A stretch of 64,000 bases of DNA from an uncultured Clostridia bacterium. Its GTDB lineage: Bacteria > Bacillota > Clostridia > Oscillospirales > Ruminococcaceae. Shown here in pieces: positions 43,688 through 52,725 of the stretch (positions within the stretch are counted from its first letter, which is position 1; each line of letters begins with the position of its first letter). The notes beneath the pieces were generated by a model that worked only from the letters and a program-made list of their open reading frames with translations, had not been told where the DNA came from and searched no databases. A program made the position numbers and the translations under genes. The DNA is taken from NCBI GenBank assembly GCA_947166275.1, contig CAMVDP010000001.1, positions 62,001 through 126,000 of the forward strand, read 5' to 3'.

Positions 43688-44686
43688 TCACATTGTTGAT
43701 CTTCTTATCAGCATCTCGAAACCAAGGAGCGTCTCATGTTCAGTGTCCCGCCCCTCAAGTATATCGAGCAGCAGTCCCGCGGTCGCGGCTCCGAGCTCAC
43801 CCGCCTTGAAGCTGAGCGCTGTTATCGGCGGCGAATACATATCGAGATACATACTATTATAAAATGATGCCACGCGGATATCCCGCGGTATCGTCTTACC
43901 TATTGCGGCAAGCATATTGACAACGTGCATACAAATAATGTCGTCGCCGCAGATTATACAGCCGCACTCACGCTGGAGCAGATCGTCTATCGCGCGGCGA
44001 AGCTGAAGCTCGCCCGTAACACCGAGAAACACCGTCTTGTTCGGAACGGGTGCTCCCCCGTTCTCGACGGCACGCACAAAGCCCTCATAACGGCTCTTGT
44101 TCACGGTCTGATCCATGCTTCCGATTATAAGACCTATCCTGCCCGGCTTGTTATTCATCAGCAGGTATGAAGTAAGCTCGCAGCAGCCCTCCTTGTGAGC
44201 GCTGTCGACAGTCACGGCGTCAAGCTCGGAGCTCTGCCCCACCGTTACATACGGTATGCCGTGGTCATTGAGGAGCTTCTCCATCGTGCCGTCCTGCATC
44301 GGACGAGTGATTATGATACCGTCCGTCTTGCGTGAGTCGAGCACCCGCCGCAGCTGTGACACATCGCCCTTTTCGGTAGCCACGACAAGCGTATCGTAAC
44401 TGCGCAGTCCGCAGTATTTGGATATCCCCATCAGGCAGTTCTGGAAGAACGGTGCCTCGGACTCCATATCGTCCATGGGTATCACCACGCCGATATTATA
44501 GGTGCGGCTCTCCGAAAAGCTCTTGGCTATCATATTGGGGGAGTAGTTCATAGCCTGCATGCACTCAAGCACGCGCTCACGGGTCTTTGCACTCACCCTG
44601 CCCTTGCCCGATATCGCACGCGAGACCGTAGTCTGCGATATGCCGAGCTTCCGCGCGATATCGTCAAGCTTTATATTATTGTTCAT
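43688..44686 (-). CDS. LacI-family transcription regulator of the galactan operon
   Basis: A 332-residue regulator. The N-terminal helix-turn-helix is LDDIARKLGISQTTVSRA followed by the hinge helix SPNMIAKSF; the rest is a periplasmic-binding-like sensor domain. It is encoded between the transporter ATPase and the beta-galactosidase, like GanR in B. subtilis. It probably represses the operon until galactobiose or a related sugar binds; a perfect LacI-type site lies at 51988-51999. The start at 44686 has an AGAGG site. Confidence 0.92.
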   Translation of the reverse strand: MNNNIKLDDIARKLGISQTTVSRAISGKGRVSAKTRERVLECMQAMNYSPNMIAKSFSESRTYNIGVVIPMDDMESEAPFFQNCLMGISKYCGLRSYDTLVVATEKGDVSQLRRVLDSRKTDGIIITRPMQDGTMEKLLNDHGIPYVTVGQSSELDAVTVDSAHKEGCCELTSYLLMNNKPGRIGLIIGSMDQTVNKSRYEGFVRAVENGGAPVPNKTVFLGVTGELQLRRAIDDLLQRECGCIICGDDIICMHVVNMLAAIGKTIPRDIRVASFYNSMYLDMYSPPITALSFKAGELGAATAGLLLDILEGRDTEHETLLGFEMLIRRSTM

Positions 44687-44710
44687 TATAACCTCTGTCC
44701 GCCGACAGTC

Positions 44711-45919
44711 TCACTTCCCGCTTTTCTTGTCCTTTTTCTTCATCTTTTCTGCGCCGTATACGGTATCGTCCTTCTTCGGTACGGCTGCCGCGCCCTCAAC
44801 GGCAAGATTTCTGCCGTCCTCGGGATCGAATATGTTCACCGTTCGCTCACGCAGGGTGAACGAGAAATGCTTGCGTCTTATGAGCTCAAGCTGCTCTTCG
44901 TCGGTCATGTCCGCTATCTGGACACGGAGTATCACATCCTTGCCGTTCTCACACTGCGCATGGATATGGATCTCACTGCCCATCATTTCGGTGACCTTGA
45001 TCTCCGCCTTGAGCGAATTCGCGGCACCGTCATCGCAGAGTATGAGGTTCTCCGGACGCGTACCGAGCGTCACCTTTGTCGGCAGCTTGTCGCGCTTGGC
45101 AAGAGCGGAGCAGATATGATCGGGCAGCGATATCTTCGCGCTTCCGATATACGCCGCATATCTGCCGCCGTCCTTCTTAAGCTCCGCGTCAAAGAAGTTC
45201 ATCTGCGGAGTGCCGATAAAGCCCGCCACGAACAGGTTTGCCGGGTGATTGAAAAGCTCCTGCGGAGTACCGACCTGCATAACATAGCCGTCCTTCATTA
45301 TGACTATGCGGTCGCCGAGCGTCATTGCCTCGGTCTGATCATGGGTTACATAGATGAATGTCGTCTGTATCTTCTCACGCAGCATGATTATCTCGGCGCG
45401 CATTTGGTTACGCAGCTTCGCGTCGAGGTTCGAGAGAGGTTCGTCCATAAGGAACACCTTCGGTATGCGCACTATAGCGCGTCCTATCGCGACACGCTGG
45501 CGCTGACCGCCGGAGAGCTGCTTGGGCTTGCGCCCGAGGAGCTCGGTGATACCGAGTATCTCCGCCGCCTCGCACACCTTCTGATGTATCTCGTCATTCG
45601 GGAGCCTGCGCAGTCTTAAACCGAACGCGATGTTCTCGTACACGCTCATGTGCGGATACAGCGCGTAGTTCTGAAAGACCATGGCGATATCGCGATCCTT
45701 GGGCTCCATATCGTTGACAACGTTCTCGCCTATCGATATCTCACCGCCGCTTATGTCCTCAAGACCCGCGATCATTCGCAGTGTAGTGGATTTTCCGCAG
45801 CCCGAGGGACCTACAAGAACTATGAACTCCTTGTCCTTTATCTCAAGGTTGAAATCATGCACGGCAACGAAGCCGTTATCATACTGCTTTCTGACATTTC
45901 TGAGCTTTACTTCTGCCAT
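44711..45919 (-). CDS. Sugar ABC transporter ATPase, MsmX/UgpC-like
   Basis: The 402-residue protein has Walker A GPSGCGKST, signature LSGGQRQR, LMDEPLSNLDAKLR and the C-terminal regulatory OB domain. It is the energy subunit for the CUT1 permeases encoded just upstream; MsmX plays this part for galactan in B. subtilis but lies elsewhere there. The last 20 residues are lysine-rich (KKDKKSGK). The gene is 10 bases after the permease stop with good spacing. Confidence 0.92.
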   Translation of the reverse strand: MAEVKLRNVRKQYDNGFVAVHDFNLEIKDKEFIVLVGPSGCGKSTTLRMIAGLEDISGGEISIGENVVNDMEPKDRDIAMVFQNYALYPHMSVYENIAFGLRLRRLPNDEIHQKVCEAAEILGITELLGRKPKQLSGGQRQRVAIGRAIVRIPKVFLMDEPLSNLDAKLRNQMRAEIIMLREKIQTTFIYVTHDQTEAMTLGDRIVIMKDGYVMQVGTPQELFNHPANLFVAGFIGTPQMNFFDAELKKDGGRYAAYIGSAKISLPDHICSALAKRDKLPTKVTLGTRPENLILCDDGAANSLKAEIKVTEMMGSEIHIHAQCENGKDVILRVQIADMTDEEQLELIRRKHFSFTLRERTVNIFDPEDGRNLAVEGAAAVPKKDDTVYGAEKMKKKDKKSGK

Positions 45920-45929
45920 GATACTCTCC

Positions 45930-46796
45930 TTATCCCTTTACCGCGCCGCCGGTCACACCCTCGACGTAGTATTTCTGCAAAGCCATGAACAGCGCGGTTA
46001 TCGGTATCGAAACGAGCAGACCGCCCGCGCAGAATACTGTGAAATAGCTGCTTATGTGCTCCTTGTCGAGCCACTTGTACAGACCCACGGCGACGTTATA
46101 AGCTTCCTCGTGCCCGAAGGTTATCAGCGACGCGTACATGAAGTCTCCCCACGGAGCTATGAACGCCATCATTATCGTGTAGATGATGATCGGCTTTGCC
46201 ATGGGCATGATGATACGGAAGAACACACGTGCTCTCGATGCGCCGTCGATACGTGCCGCTTCATCGAGCGACTTCGGTATCGTGTCAAAGAAGCCCTTCG
46301 CGATGTAGTAGCCCATACCGGAGCTTGCGGCGTAGATCAGGATAAGTCCCGGCACCGAATTCTCACTCGTGAGGCCAAACAGCTTCAGTATGAAATACGT
46401 TGCTATCATTGACAGAAATCCCGGGAACATTCCGAGTACGAGCATCAGGTTCATAATGAACTTTCTGCCCTTGAACCTCATACGCGACAGCGCGTAAGCC
46501 ACACAGAGAACGATGACGCTCTGCAGCACCGCGTTGAACAGTGCAATTATCAGAGTGTTGAGATACCAATGCCAGAAGGGGGTCTTGGTGGAAAGGAAGA
46601 TGAAATTGTCAAACGACCACTCCTTCGGGAATATGTACGTTACCATTGACCTCGACTCGCCGCGGAACGCCTGGAATATCAGATACACAAACGGTATCAG
46701 CCATATTATGCAAAGCACTGTAAGGAAGATGTATATGAGTATGCGGGTGAACCGCTCTCTTCCCGACTTGCTTCTGTATTTCTTATTTTCGCTCAC
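45930..46796 (-). CDS. ganQ: Galacto-oligosaccharide ABC permease, MalG-type
   Basis: A 288-residue permease with six helices and the EAA loop SLDEAARIDGASRARVFFRI. The C terminus (YYVEGVTGGAVKG) is typical for MalG/GanQ proteins. Its start overlaps the upstream permease gene by four bases. It forms the channel with the larger partner. Confidence 0.9.
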   Translation of the reverse strand: MSENKKYRSKSGRERFTRILIYIFLTVLCIIWLIPFVYLIFQAFRGESRSMVTYIFPKEWSFDNFIFLSTKTPFWHWYLNTLIIALFNAVLQSVIVLCVAYALSRMRFKGRKFIMNLMLVLGMFPGFLSMIATYFILKLFGLTSENSVPGLILIYAASSGMGYYIAKGFFDTIPKSLDEAARIDGASRARVFFRIIMPMAKPIIIYTIMMAFIAPWGDFMYASLITFGHEEAYNVAVGLYKWLDKEHISSYFTVFCAGGLLVSIPITALFMALQKYYVEGVTGGAVKG

Positions 46797-48310
46797 TGGA
46801 AATCCTCCTCATTCTTCATCGCGGGCGATACGTTATAAACTATAAGCGAGATCACCGCGACGACCACAAACACGAGAATACCTATGACCGCTGCTATCTT
46901 GTAATCGTTGTTCGTTATGGTCAACGAATACAGCCATGTTATGAGCAGGTCCGTTCCTCCGGCTCCGCCTTCATACGCCATTGTCTTCGGCGCTCCGGCC
47001 GTAAGCAGGTAGATGACGTTGAAGTTGTTGATGTTCGCCGTAAAGCTCGTAAGCAGATACGGTCCCGTAACGAACAGCATATACGGCAGAGTTATCTTTG
47101 TGAACTGACGTATTCCCGAGGCACCGTCTATCTTCGCACTCTCGTACAGATCGGCGGGAATGTTCATCAGTACGCCTGTCGCTATCAGCATCAGATAGGG
47201 TATGCCGACCCACAGGTTCACGACGAGCACCATTATCCTCGCCATGTCCTGCGTCGTCCAGAACCCTATCGCTTCACTTATCCAGTGAAGCTGATCCTTC
47301 AGGATACCGTTGACGATACCCTCGTTCGCGAACATTTTCGATACCAGCAGCAGAGAAACGAACTGCGGTACAGCTATCGTCATAACGAGCACCGTGCGGA
47401 ATACCTTCTTGAACTTTATGCCCTTGCGGTTGATGCAGATAGCCACAAACATTCCGAGAAAGTAGTTAGAGAATGTAGCCACAAGCGCCCAGATCATAGT
47501 CCAGATAAGTATCTCGCGGAAAGTGTAAGCAAACTTTCCGCTGCCGGAAGCGTCGGTAGCGAGCACGGTCTGGAAGTTATCGAGTCCCACCCAGCCGAAA
47601 AGCTTATCAGGCGGCAGATGAGAATAGTCATAGTTCGTGAACGCTATGAGAATCATAAAGAAGATCGGGATTATCGTGAATATCGTTATACCGAGAAGCG
47701 GGACCGCAAGCAGGGTCTTGTAATACTGCTCGTCAGCGAGAGACTTGATGTCGTTCTTGAACGACTTCGGACGTATGCCCTTCTCGATGAGCTTCTGCGC
47801 TGTGTAATTCTGCTTGATGTTTATGTACCATGTCCAGATAAAGCCGATGATTATGAATATCGTGAGCACGCCGTACAGCAGTATCTTGAGGCTGTTGTCC
47901 TTGTATGTCACGACTTCAAGACCGTAATCATTGAGTGTTTTGATAGTAGCCTGTTCACCGAGGTTGCGCAATCCGGCGAGGTAATCAACGCCGAAAAACG
48001 CCATGAACGCAATGAACAACGACTCCATCAGCAGAAAGATAATACCGCGTCCTATCTGTCTGCGGAAGAACTGCCCGAATCCCATAATGAAAAAGGACAG
48101 CTTCGTTTTCCAGTCACCGTCGGCAAAGGTATGCCCGATGCCGGCAAAGAACCGTCCCAAAGCACAAAGTCCCTTCCAAATACCGAGCGGTATCTTCTTC
48201 AGGATGTTAAGGATGTTCAGGGGCAGCCGCACGAAAAACTGTCCGATATCGTACAGCTTCCGCTTTGACGGCGGCAGACCGAGATAATCAAGCTCCGATA
48301 ATTTGCTCAT
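46793..48310 (-). CDS. ganP: Galacto-oligosaccharide ABC permease, MalF-type
   Basis: The 505-residue protein has an N-terminal cytoplasmic region and about eight hydrophobic helices, with the EAA loop LYESAKIDGASGIRQFTKITLP. The length and the extra N-terminal helices resemble E. coli MalF more than short CUT1 permeases. An ATG at 48328 is possible, but AAAGGA lies between it and the ATG at 48310, so the latter is preferred. Confidence 0.9.
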   Translation of the reverse strand: MSKLSELDYLGLPPSKRKLYDIGQFFVRLPLNILNILKKIPLGIWKGLCALGRFFAGIGHTFADGDWKTKLSFFIMGFGQFFRRQIGRGIIFLLMESLFIAFMAFFGVDYLAGLRNLGEQATIKTLNDYGLEVVTYKDNSLKILLYGVLTIFIIIGFIWTWYINIKQNYTAQKLIEKGIRPKSFKNDIKSLADEQYYKTLLAVPLLGITIFTIIPIFFMILIAFTNYDYSHLPPDKLFGWVGLDNFQTVLATDASGSGKFAYTFREILIWTMIWALVATFSNYFLGMFVAICINRKGIKFKKVFRTVLVMTIAVPQFVSLLLVSKMFANEGIVNGILKDQLHWISEAIGFWTTQDMARIMVLVVNLWVGIPYLMLIATGVLMNIPADLYESAKIDGASGIRQFTKITLPYMLFVTGPYLLTSFTANINNFNVIYLLTAGAPKTMAYEGGAGGTDLLITWLYSLTITNNDYKIAAVIGILVFVVVAVISLIVYNVSPAMKNEEDFQ

Positions 48311-48335
48311 ATTCAGCCGTCCTTTCATGTTTTGA

Positions 48336-48349
48336 TGTAAGCGGTCAAA
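48336..48349. promoter_or_regulatory. Near-consensus cre site
   Basis: TGTAAGCGGTCAAA fits TGWAANCGNTNWCA except for the thirteenth base. It lies between the binding-protein and permease genes, so CcpA-type roadblock control is possible. Confidence 0.3.
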
Positions 48350-48397
48350 GCCGTTTCCGCAGCGTACAAAGTATGACCATGTGCGCTCCGAAAGCGG

Positions 48398-48421
48398 CTC
48401 GTCCCCGTTTCCGGGAACGAG
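48398..48421 (-). promoter_or_regulatory. Intergenic hairpin after the binding-protein gene
   Basis: CTCGTCCCCG and CGGGAACGAG pair with one mismatch around TTTC. No T run follows on the minus strand, so it probably protects the abundant binding-protein mRNA. Confidence 0.5.
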
Positions 48422-48437
48422 TGCCGCCGTTGATAGC

Positions 48438-49781
48438 TTACTTTGCGCCCTTGATGGAGGATACGAGATCCTGGAGAGCCGCAGTCAGAGTTGCGTCGTC
48501 AGCGTCAGCATACATACCGCTGTTGATATCGGTACCGAATGCCTGTGTGAGATCCCAGTAAGCGCCGGGATACTGACCCTGGCCGGGGCAATACTGGAGC
48601 TGGTCAGCAAGTGCTGCGAGAGCTGCGTCGGACTGTACGCCGGAGGACTGCTGAGCGTTCTTGTTGGACGGACCCCAGCTGTTAGCGTCGAATCTTGCGA
48701 GCTGCATTTCCTCGGATGTGAGGTAGTCTGCTACGATGTGGCAGAATGTGAGCTTGTCGGAATCTGTCTGGGGCTTAACGCCTACGAGCTTGAAGCCGCC
48801 GAAGCCGCTCATCTGGTATGTCTGACCGTCAACCGTGAAGGTAGGCATCTTGACAGCGCCGTAGTTATCGCCGAGGTATTCCTTTACTGTGGAAGCGTCC
48901 CAGGTACCGGAAACAAGTGCGCCTGCTGTGCCGCCGTCGGGATTGAAGAGCGCAGCTGCGCCGTCGGGAGTCTGGTCATAACCCTTGCCCTTGCTCTTTG
49001 CCATGTTGACCATAGCCTTCATTGCCGCGAGGCCCTTGTCGCTGTCGTAGTCGCATACGCAGCCTGTTACGTTGCCTTCGGTGTCGTACTCGTAGTAGCA
49101 CTGGCAGCCTGTGCCGAAGAAGAATGCAACGTCATACCAGCCGGACTGGATGTCCATATAGAAGTTCTTGCCGGCAGCACCGCACTGCTCGATGACACCT
49201 TCAAGTGTGGAGGGATCGGTGACAACGGACTTGTCATAATAGAGGAAGTAGCCGTTATCGGAGGTCTCGGGGTAAGCATATATATCGCCGTTGAGCGTTA
49301 CAGCGCCTACGGAGCCTGCATCATTGTTGTTCTTTACGTTGTCAAGGAACTTTCCGCCGGGCTTGGAGAGCGCACCTGCAGCCACAAGTCTTGCGAGCTG
49401 GTCCTGTGCAAATCCGAATACATCTGCGCCCGCCTCAACGTCAGTGAGCATCTGTGTAGCTGCGTCACCTTCGCCCATTGCGGATACCTTGATGTCATAC
49501 TTGGTGTTCCAGTCAGCCTGACCTGCGAGCCATGTGTTGAGCTTGCTCTGTGTGAGGTCTACCACAAGATCCGGAGCCCATACCGTAATGGTAGTCTTGC
49601 CCGCGGAAGTGTTGTCGGTTGCGGGAGCTGCCGCAGTTGTATCAGCGGGAGCGGCTTCCGCAGCTTTCGCTTCGGTAGCTACCGGAGCCGCTGTCGTGGA
49701 AGCGGGGGCGGAATTGCCGCAGCCGGAAACTGCGAGCATTGATAATGCAAGCATTATCGGAAGTACTTTTCTTGTTTTCAT
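48438..49781 (-). CDS. ganS: Galacto-oligosaccharide-binding lipoprotein
   Basis: A 447-residue family 1 binding protein. The signal peptide ends in VSGC (C21), followed by an Ala/Thr-rich linker and the mature start TTITVWAPDLVVDLTQ. It binds oligosaccharides outside the membrane and passes them to GanPQ. AGGAGG precedes the ATG. It is the second gene of the operon, after the secreted galactanase, and is flanked by hairpins that may set its higher expression. Confidence 0.9.
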   Translation of the reverse strand: MKTRKVLPIMLALSMLAVSGCGNSAPASTTAAPVATEAKAAEAAPADTTAAAPATDNTSAGKTTITVWAPDLVVDLTQSKLNTWLAGQADWNTKYDIKVSAMGEGDAATQMLTDVEAGADVFGFAQDQLARLVAAGALSKPGGKFLDNVKNNNDAGSVGAVTLNGDIYAYPETSDNGYFLYYDKSVVTDPSTLEGVIEQCGAAGKNFYMDIQSGWYDVAFFFGTGCQCYYEYDTEGNVTGCVCDYDSDKGLAAMKAMVNMAKSKGKGYDQTPDGAAALFNPDGGTAGALVSGTWDASTVKEYLGDNYGAVKMPTFTVDGQTYQMSGFGGFKLVGVKPQTDSDKLTFCHIVADYLTSEEMQLARFDANSWGPSNKNAQQSSGVQSDAALAALADQLQYCPGQGQYPGAYWDLTQAFGTDINSGMYADADDATLTAALQDLVSSIKGAK

Positions 49782-49884
49782 ACTGTTTGTCCTCCTGTTT
49801 TGTTGTGCAGCTTACAGCCGCGTTGTTTTATCTCAGAGCGGTTTTCACGCTCTTTATATCAAACGGATAGCACCGCTTAATAAC

Positions 49885-51942
49885 TCAGATCGACGGGTCG
49901 TCGTCACGCGCAGGCGGATCACCCTTCTGCGGGTTGAGCAGGAAGTCGTCTATCGTTCCCCACGAGCCCTTGCCGGCTTTGACATACACGCCTATGGTCA
50001 CGCTCTGTCCTTCCTCTACTCTGATATCCCATATCTTCGGCTCCTGCCAGTGCGCATAGCCCGAAAGCTCTGCAGGCGCATTCAGCACGATCGGATCACT
50101 GTCTCCGACCTCTGCGAAGATGTGTATATCCTGTTCGGTCTCGCCGCTGTCAATGCCGCCTTGTATTGAAGCTGTGAGGGTATATGTCCCCGCCGGGATA
50201 TCCGTCACAGTCTCATAAGCGCTGAACTCCGTGCCGTTCTCGCCCCAGAAATGAAGCGCGTACTCGCCTGTCACAGAGTCGAGCGCTTTCTTCTGATAGT
50301 CTATCTGCGTGGTCTTGTCATTGATATTCTCAATGCTCCACATCGAACGGTCCTCGTCCTCAAAGCTGGAGTTCACCGCATAGTTCGCATCGACCATGTG
50401 GATCCGGCAGACGGTGTCCATGTCTCCCGCCTTGCCGCTGACAGTATAGTTCGCGGGCTCACCGTTAGTCATCGCATCAAGATCAGCCGGCTCCCACTCA
50501 ACGTCCAACGGCTTCTCGCTGCCGTCGGTGTATATCGCGTACGCCTTGTCGGGAAGCTTCACAGGCTCACCGAGCTTCACTGTGAGCTCGCTGTCTTTTA
50601 TGGCATCGGGCACCGGCTCAAGCTCGTTGCCGATTCTCACGAGCACCCATGTTTTCAATGATTCAAGGGGCTTTCCGGCGAAATCGAACATCGCCTGATT
50701 TTCCCACGAGCTTCCGCCGTAGTACACTCCCGCGTCATCGGGGTCATACTCCGCGGAGAAGCTTGAAGCCCAGCCTGAACCGAACTTCTCCCAGAGCGCC
50801 GAGCGCTCCGCCCAGTCCTCACCGGGTACGGGAAGCCACGCCGGCTCCCACCAGAACACGCCGATACCGCTCTCGCCGACTTTCGCCACAGCCTCAACGA
50901 TATCGCGGAGCTCTCTTGACTGCCCCTGCACCGTGAACGGGTAAGGCTTTTCATAGTTCACCACATCGCCGATGCTGTTGCCGCTGCCGTCGCCGTCAGC
51001 AAGCGTGTAAGCGTATGAAGTCTCCGCGACCATGACCTTCTTGCCGTATGTCGAGGATATCTCGCCGAGCACCGAGGTCAGGTTTTCGAGCGTACCGTGC
51101 CAGTACGGGTAATACGAGCTTGCGAACACATCATAGTCAAGATCATAATACGCAAGCTTGGACGCATATTTCAGCATGTTGTCCTTCGACTCGGGATTGG
51201 TGAAATGCACTGCCACGAGCGCTCCGGGAAGCTCCTCGCGAACTGCTCGCGAGCCCTCCGCCATGAGGTAGTAGATATTCATCCATATCTTCTCGCCGCA
51301 CATCTTGCCGTTAGTCTCGTTGCCGAGCTGCACCATACCCACGTCGGCACCCGCCGCCTTTAGCTTGGCAAGACAATCCTTGGTATATTCATACAGCGCA
51401 TGCTTTTTTTCGTCGATATCCATGTCCTTCCACGCCTTGGGGGTCATCTGCTTTCCGGGGTCAGCCCAGAAATCGGAGTAGTGGAAGTCAACGAGCAGCT
51501 TCATTCCAGCTTCGGCGGCGCGTCTGCCTATCTCGCAGGCTGCGTCGATGTCGCAGTTTCCGCCGCCGTATCCGTTACCTGCGCTGTCATATGGGTCATT
51601 CCACACGCGCACGCGTATGTAGTTCACTCCGGACTGCGCAAGTGTATCGAACAGATCGTTCTCATTGCCGTCATAGTCATAGAATTTCACTCCGGACCTT
51701 TCAAGCGAGAGAACGCTTGATATGTCGGCACCGAGTATGAAATCCTCCGCGAGCCCGTCTACTTTCCTGACATACAGCGTATCGCTCGTCACGTTCACTG
51801 TGCGGCCTGACGGCTCATGCTCAATTGTCCCCGCCGTTGTTTGCTGCGCGGAAGTCTCCGCTGTGGTGCCGTTCGTACAGCCCGCCGTTATCACGACGGA
51901 TACGGCGGCAGCCGCAGCACATAGTTTTCTTGCAATATTCAT
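49885..51942 (-). CDS. ganB: GH53 endo-beta-1,4-galactanase lipoprotein
   Basis: The 685-residue enzyme cuts beta-1,4-galactan side chains of pectin. The signal peptide ends in ITAGC (C22), so it is probably held on the cell surface. The GH53 barrel shows FILGADISS, YIRVRVWNDPYD, DFHYSDFWADPGKQ, the acid/base in LGNETNG (E209) and the nucleophile in MVAETSYA (E307). The C-terminal 300 residues hold a bacterial Ig-like region and a carbohydrate-binding-like domain. An open frame extends upstream to 52065 but the ATG at 51942, with CGGAGG, begins the signal peptide. The start lies 80 bases after the promoter start. Confidence 0.9.
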   Translation of the reverse strand: MNIARKLCAAAAAVSVVITAGCTNGTTAETSAQQTTAGTIEHEPSGRTVNVTSDTLYVRKVDGLAEDFILGADISSVLSLERSGVKFYDYDGNENDLFDTLAQSGVNYIRVRVWNDPYDSAGNGYGGGNCDIDAACEIGRRAAEAGMKLLVDFHYSDFWADPGKQMTPKAWKDMDIDEKKHALYEYTKDCLAKLKAAGADVGMVQLGNETNGKMCGEKIWMNIYYLMAEGSRAVREELPGALVAVHFTNPESKDNMLKYASKLAYYDLDYDVFASSYYPYWHGTLENLTSVLGEISSTYGKKVMVAETSYAYTLADGDGSGNSIGDVVNYEKPYPFTVQGQSRELRDIVEAVAKVGESGIGVFWWEPAWLPVPGEDWAERSALWEKFGSGWASSFSAEYDPDDAGVYYGGSSWENQAMFDFAGKPLESLKTWVLVRIGNELEPVPDAIKDSELTVKLGEPVKLPDKAYAIYTDGSEKPLDVEWEPADLDAMTNGEPANYTVSGKAGDMDTVCRIHMVDANYAVNSSFEDEDRSMWSIENINDKTTQIDYQKKALDSVTGEYALHFWGENGTEFSAYETVTDIPAGTYTLTASIQGGIDSGETEQDIHIFAEVGDSDPIVLNAPAELSGYAHWQEPKIWDIRVEEGQSVTIGVYVKAGKGSWGTIDDFLLNPQKGDPPARDDDPSI

Positions 51943-51987
51943 CGGTATCCAGCCTCCGTCGTGCCGATCGAGCCTGCCGCGCTTTGT

Positions 51988-51999
51988 GCAATCGTTTGC
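51988..51999. promoter_or_regulatory. LacI-family operator in the galactan leader
   Basis: GCAATCGTTTGC fits the general LacI-family pattern GCAANCGNTTGC. It lies about 25-35 bases after the predicted start point, where bound repressor would block transcription. The operon encodes a matching LacI regulator. Confidence 0.65.
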
Positions 52000-52029
52000 G
52001 CACGGCGCCCGTAACTTGCCCTTGACATC

Positions 52030-52058
52030 ATAATACCACAATTTGGCTATAGTGTCAA
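52030..52058 (-). promoter_or_regulatory. Promoter of the galactan operon
   Basis: On the minus strand TTGACA (52058-52053) and TATTAT (52035-52030) have a 17-base spacer. It serves the GH53 gene and probably the whole operon. Confidence 0.82.
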
Positions 52059-52134
52059 TCGACATTTTTTATAAATGCAAGTGAATAATTTTGTGCATCA
52101 GTAACAAACCGCGCGCTGCCAGCGGCCACTTTAC

Positions 52135-52151
52135 TTGCGCAATTTGCGCAA
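52135..52151. promoter_or_regulatory. Two TTGCGCAA palindromes in tandem
   Basis: TTGCGCAA is its own complement and occurs twice with one base between, about 80 bases upstream of the galactan -35 box. It resembles half-sites of the leader operator and may be an auxiliary site for looping. Confidence 0.4.
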
Positions 52152-52159
52152 ACACGCAA

Positions 52160-52198
52160 AATAAAAACGGCACAATGCCGCAGCCGTACATTGTGCCG
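52160..52198 (-). terminator. Terminator of the DUF7662-like gene
   Basis: CGGCACAAT and ATTGTGCCG form a perfect 9-bp stem; on the minus strand TTTTTATTTT follows. It lies 14 bases after the stop of the small gene. Confidence 0.85.
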
Positions 52199-52211
52199 AT
52201 ATATGTGTCGT

Positions 52212-52442
52212 TCAGTAGCGCCGATGCTTTATGTTCCCTGCGTTTCGCGCAAAAGTCACTGTTCTGCGATTCATGTCGATCCGCGAGATCATGAAGCCAA
52301 AATCCTCACATTCGTGCTTGCAGTCCATGAACTCGGAATTCACTGCGCCGCCGCAGATCATGAAGATATCATCAAACGACAGCGTTTCCGTGCCGAGACA
52401 GTTGTCCTGCAAATAGTACCAAAGCTTTTTATACCTGCTCAT
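52212..52442 (-). CDS. Small DUF7662-like winged-helix protein
   Basis: The 76-residue product begins MSRYKKLWYYLQDN and has SFDDIFMICGG and MNRRTVTFAR, a layout I associate with the DUF7662 family of small, probably winged-helix proteins of unknown function. It has AAAGGAG seven bases before the ATG, its own promoter and its own terminator, so it is a real single-gene unit between the galactan and histidine operons. Confidence 0.7.
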   Translation of the reverse strand: MSRYKKLWYYLQDNCLGTETLSFDDIFMICGGAVNSEFMDCKHECEDFGFMISRIDMNRRTVTFARNAGNIKHRRY

Positions 52443-52481
52443 ACCGGTGCTCCTTTCATTAACGAATACTTGTTATTTTAT

Positions 52482-52510
52482 ATTGTACCATAAGATCCGG
52501 GAAAAATCAA
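52482..52510 (-). promoter_or_regulatory. Promoter of the DUF7662-like gene
   Basis: On the minus strand TTGATT (52510-52505) and TACAAT (52487-52482) have a 17-base spacer, about 40 bases ahead of the start codon. Confidence 0.7.
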
Positions 52511-52531
52511 GTACGATATTTGCCTTTGCTA

Positions 52532-52560
52532 TTGCAAACAAACACATAATATGCTATAAT
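52532..52560 (+). promoter_or_regulatory. Upstream promoter of the his operon
   Basis: TTGCAA (52532-52537) and TATAAT (52555-52560), spacer 17. It would give a leader of about 160 bases. Confidence 0.5.
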
Positions 52561-52638
52561 ATGGTATTGTTGCAGGCCACAAAAATTTTCACATATTTTC
52601 AGTTTCATTGTATAAAACAGCAAAAATGAAAAATACCC

Positions 52639-52667
52639 TTGACAAGGCAGGGAAAATATGCTATCAT
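52639..52667 (+). promoter_or_regulatory. Main promoter of the his operon
   Basis: TTGACA (52639-52644) and TATCAT (52662-52667), spacer 17, with the start near 52674, inside an inverted repeat. Confidence 0.8.
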
Positions 52668-52696
52668 ACTACTATGGTAATTGATTAGCATAGTAG
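52658..52696. promoter_or_regulatory. Overlapping inverted repeats at the his start point
   Basis: TATGCTA (52658-52664) pairs with TAGCATA (52686-52692), and CTACTATG (52669-52676) pairs with CATAGTAG (52689-52696). The two share bases and cannot form together. They span the -10 box and start, an ideal operator or a small switch. A histidine-responsive repressor (HisR-like) is a possible binder. Confidence 0.5.
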
Positions 52697-52725
52697 CAAA
52701 CTAAAGTGAGGCAAGGAGATATATT

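Noticed and set aside
52674-52725. Histidine T-box leader
   Set aside because: The leader from the main promoter is only about 50 bases and lacks the T-box sequence.
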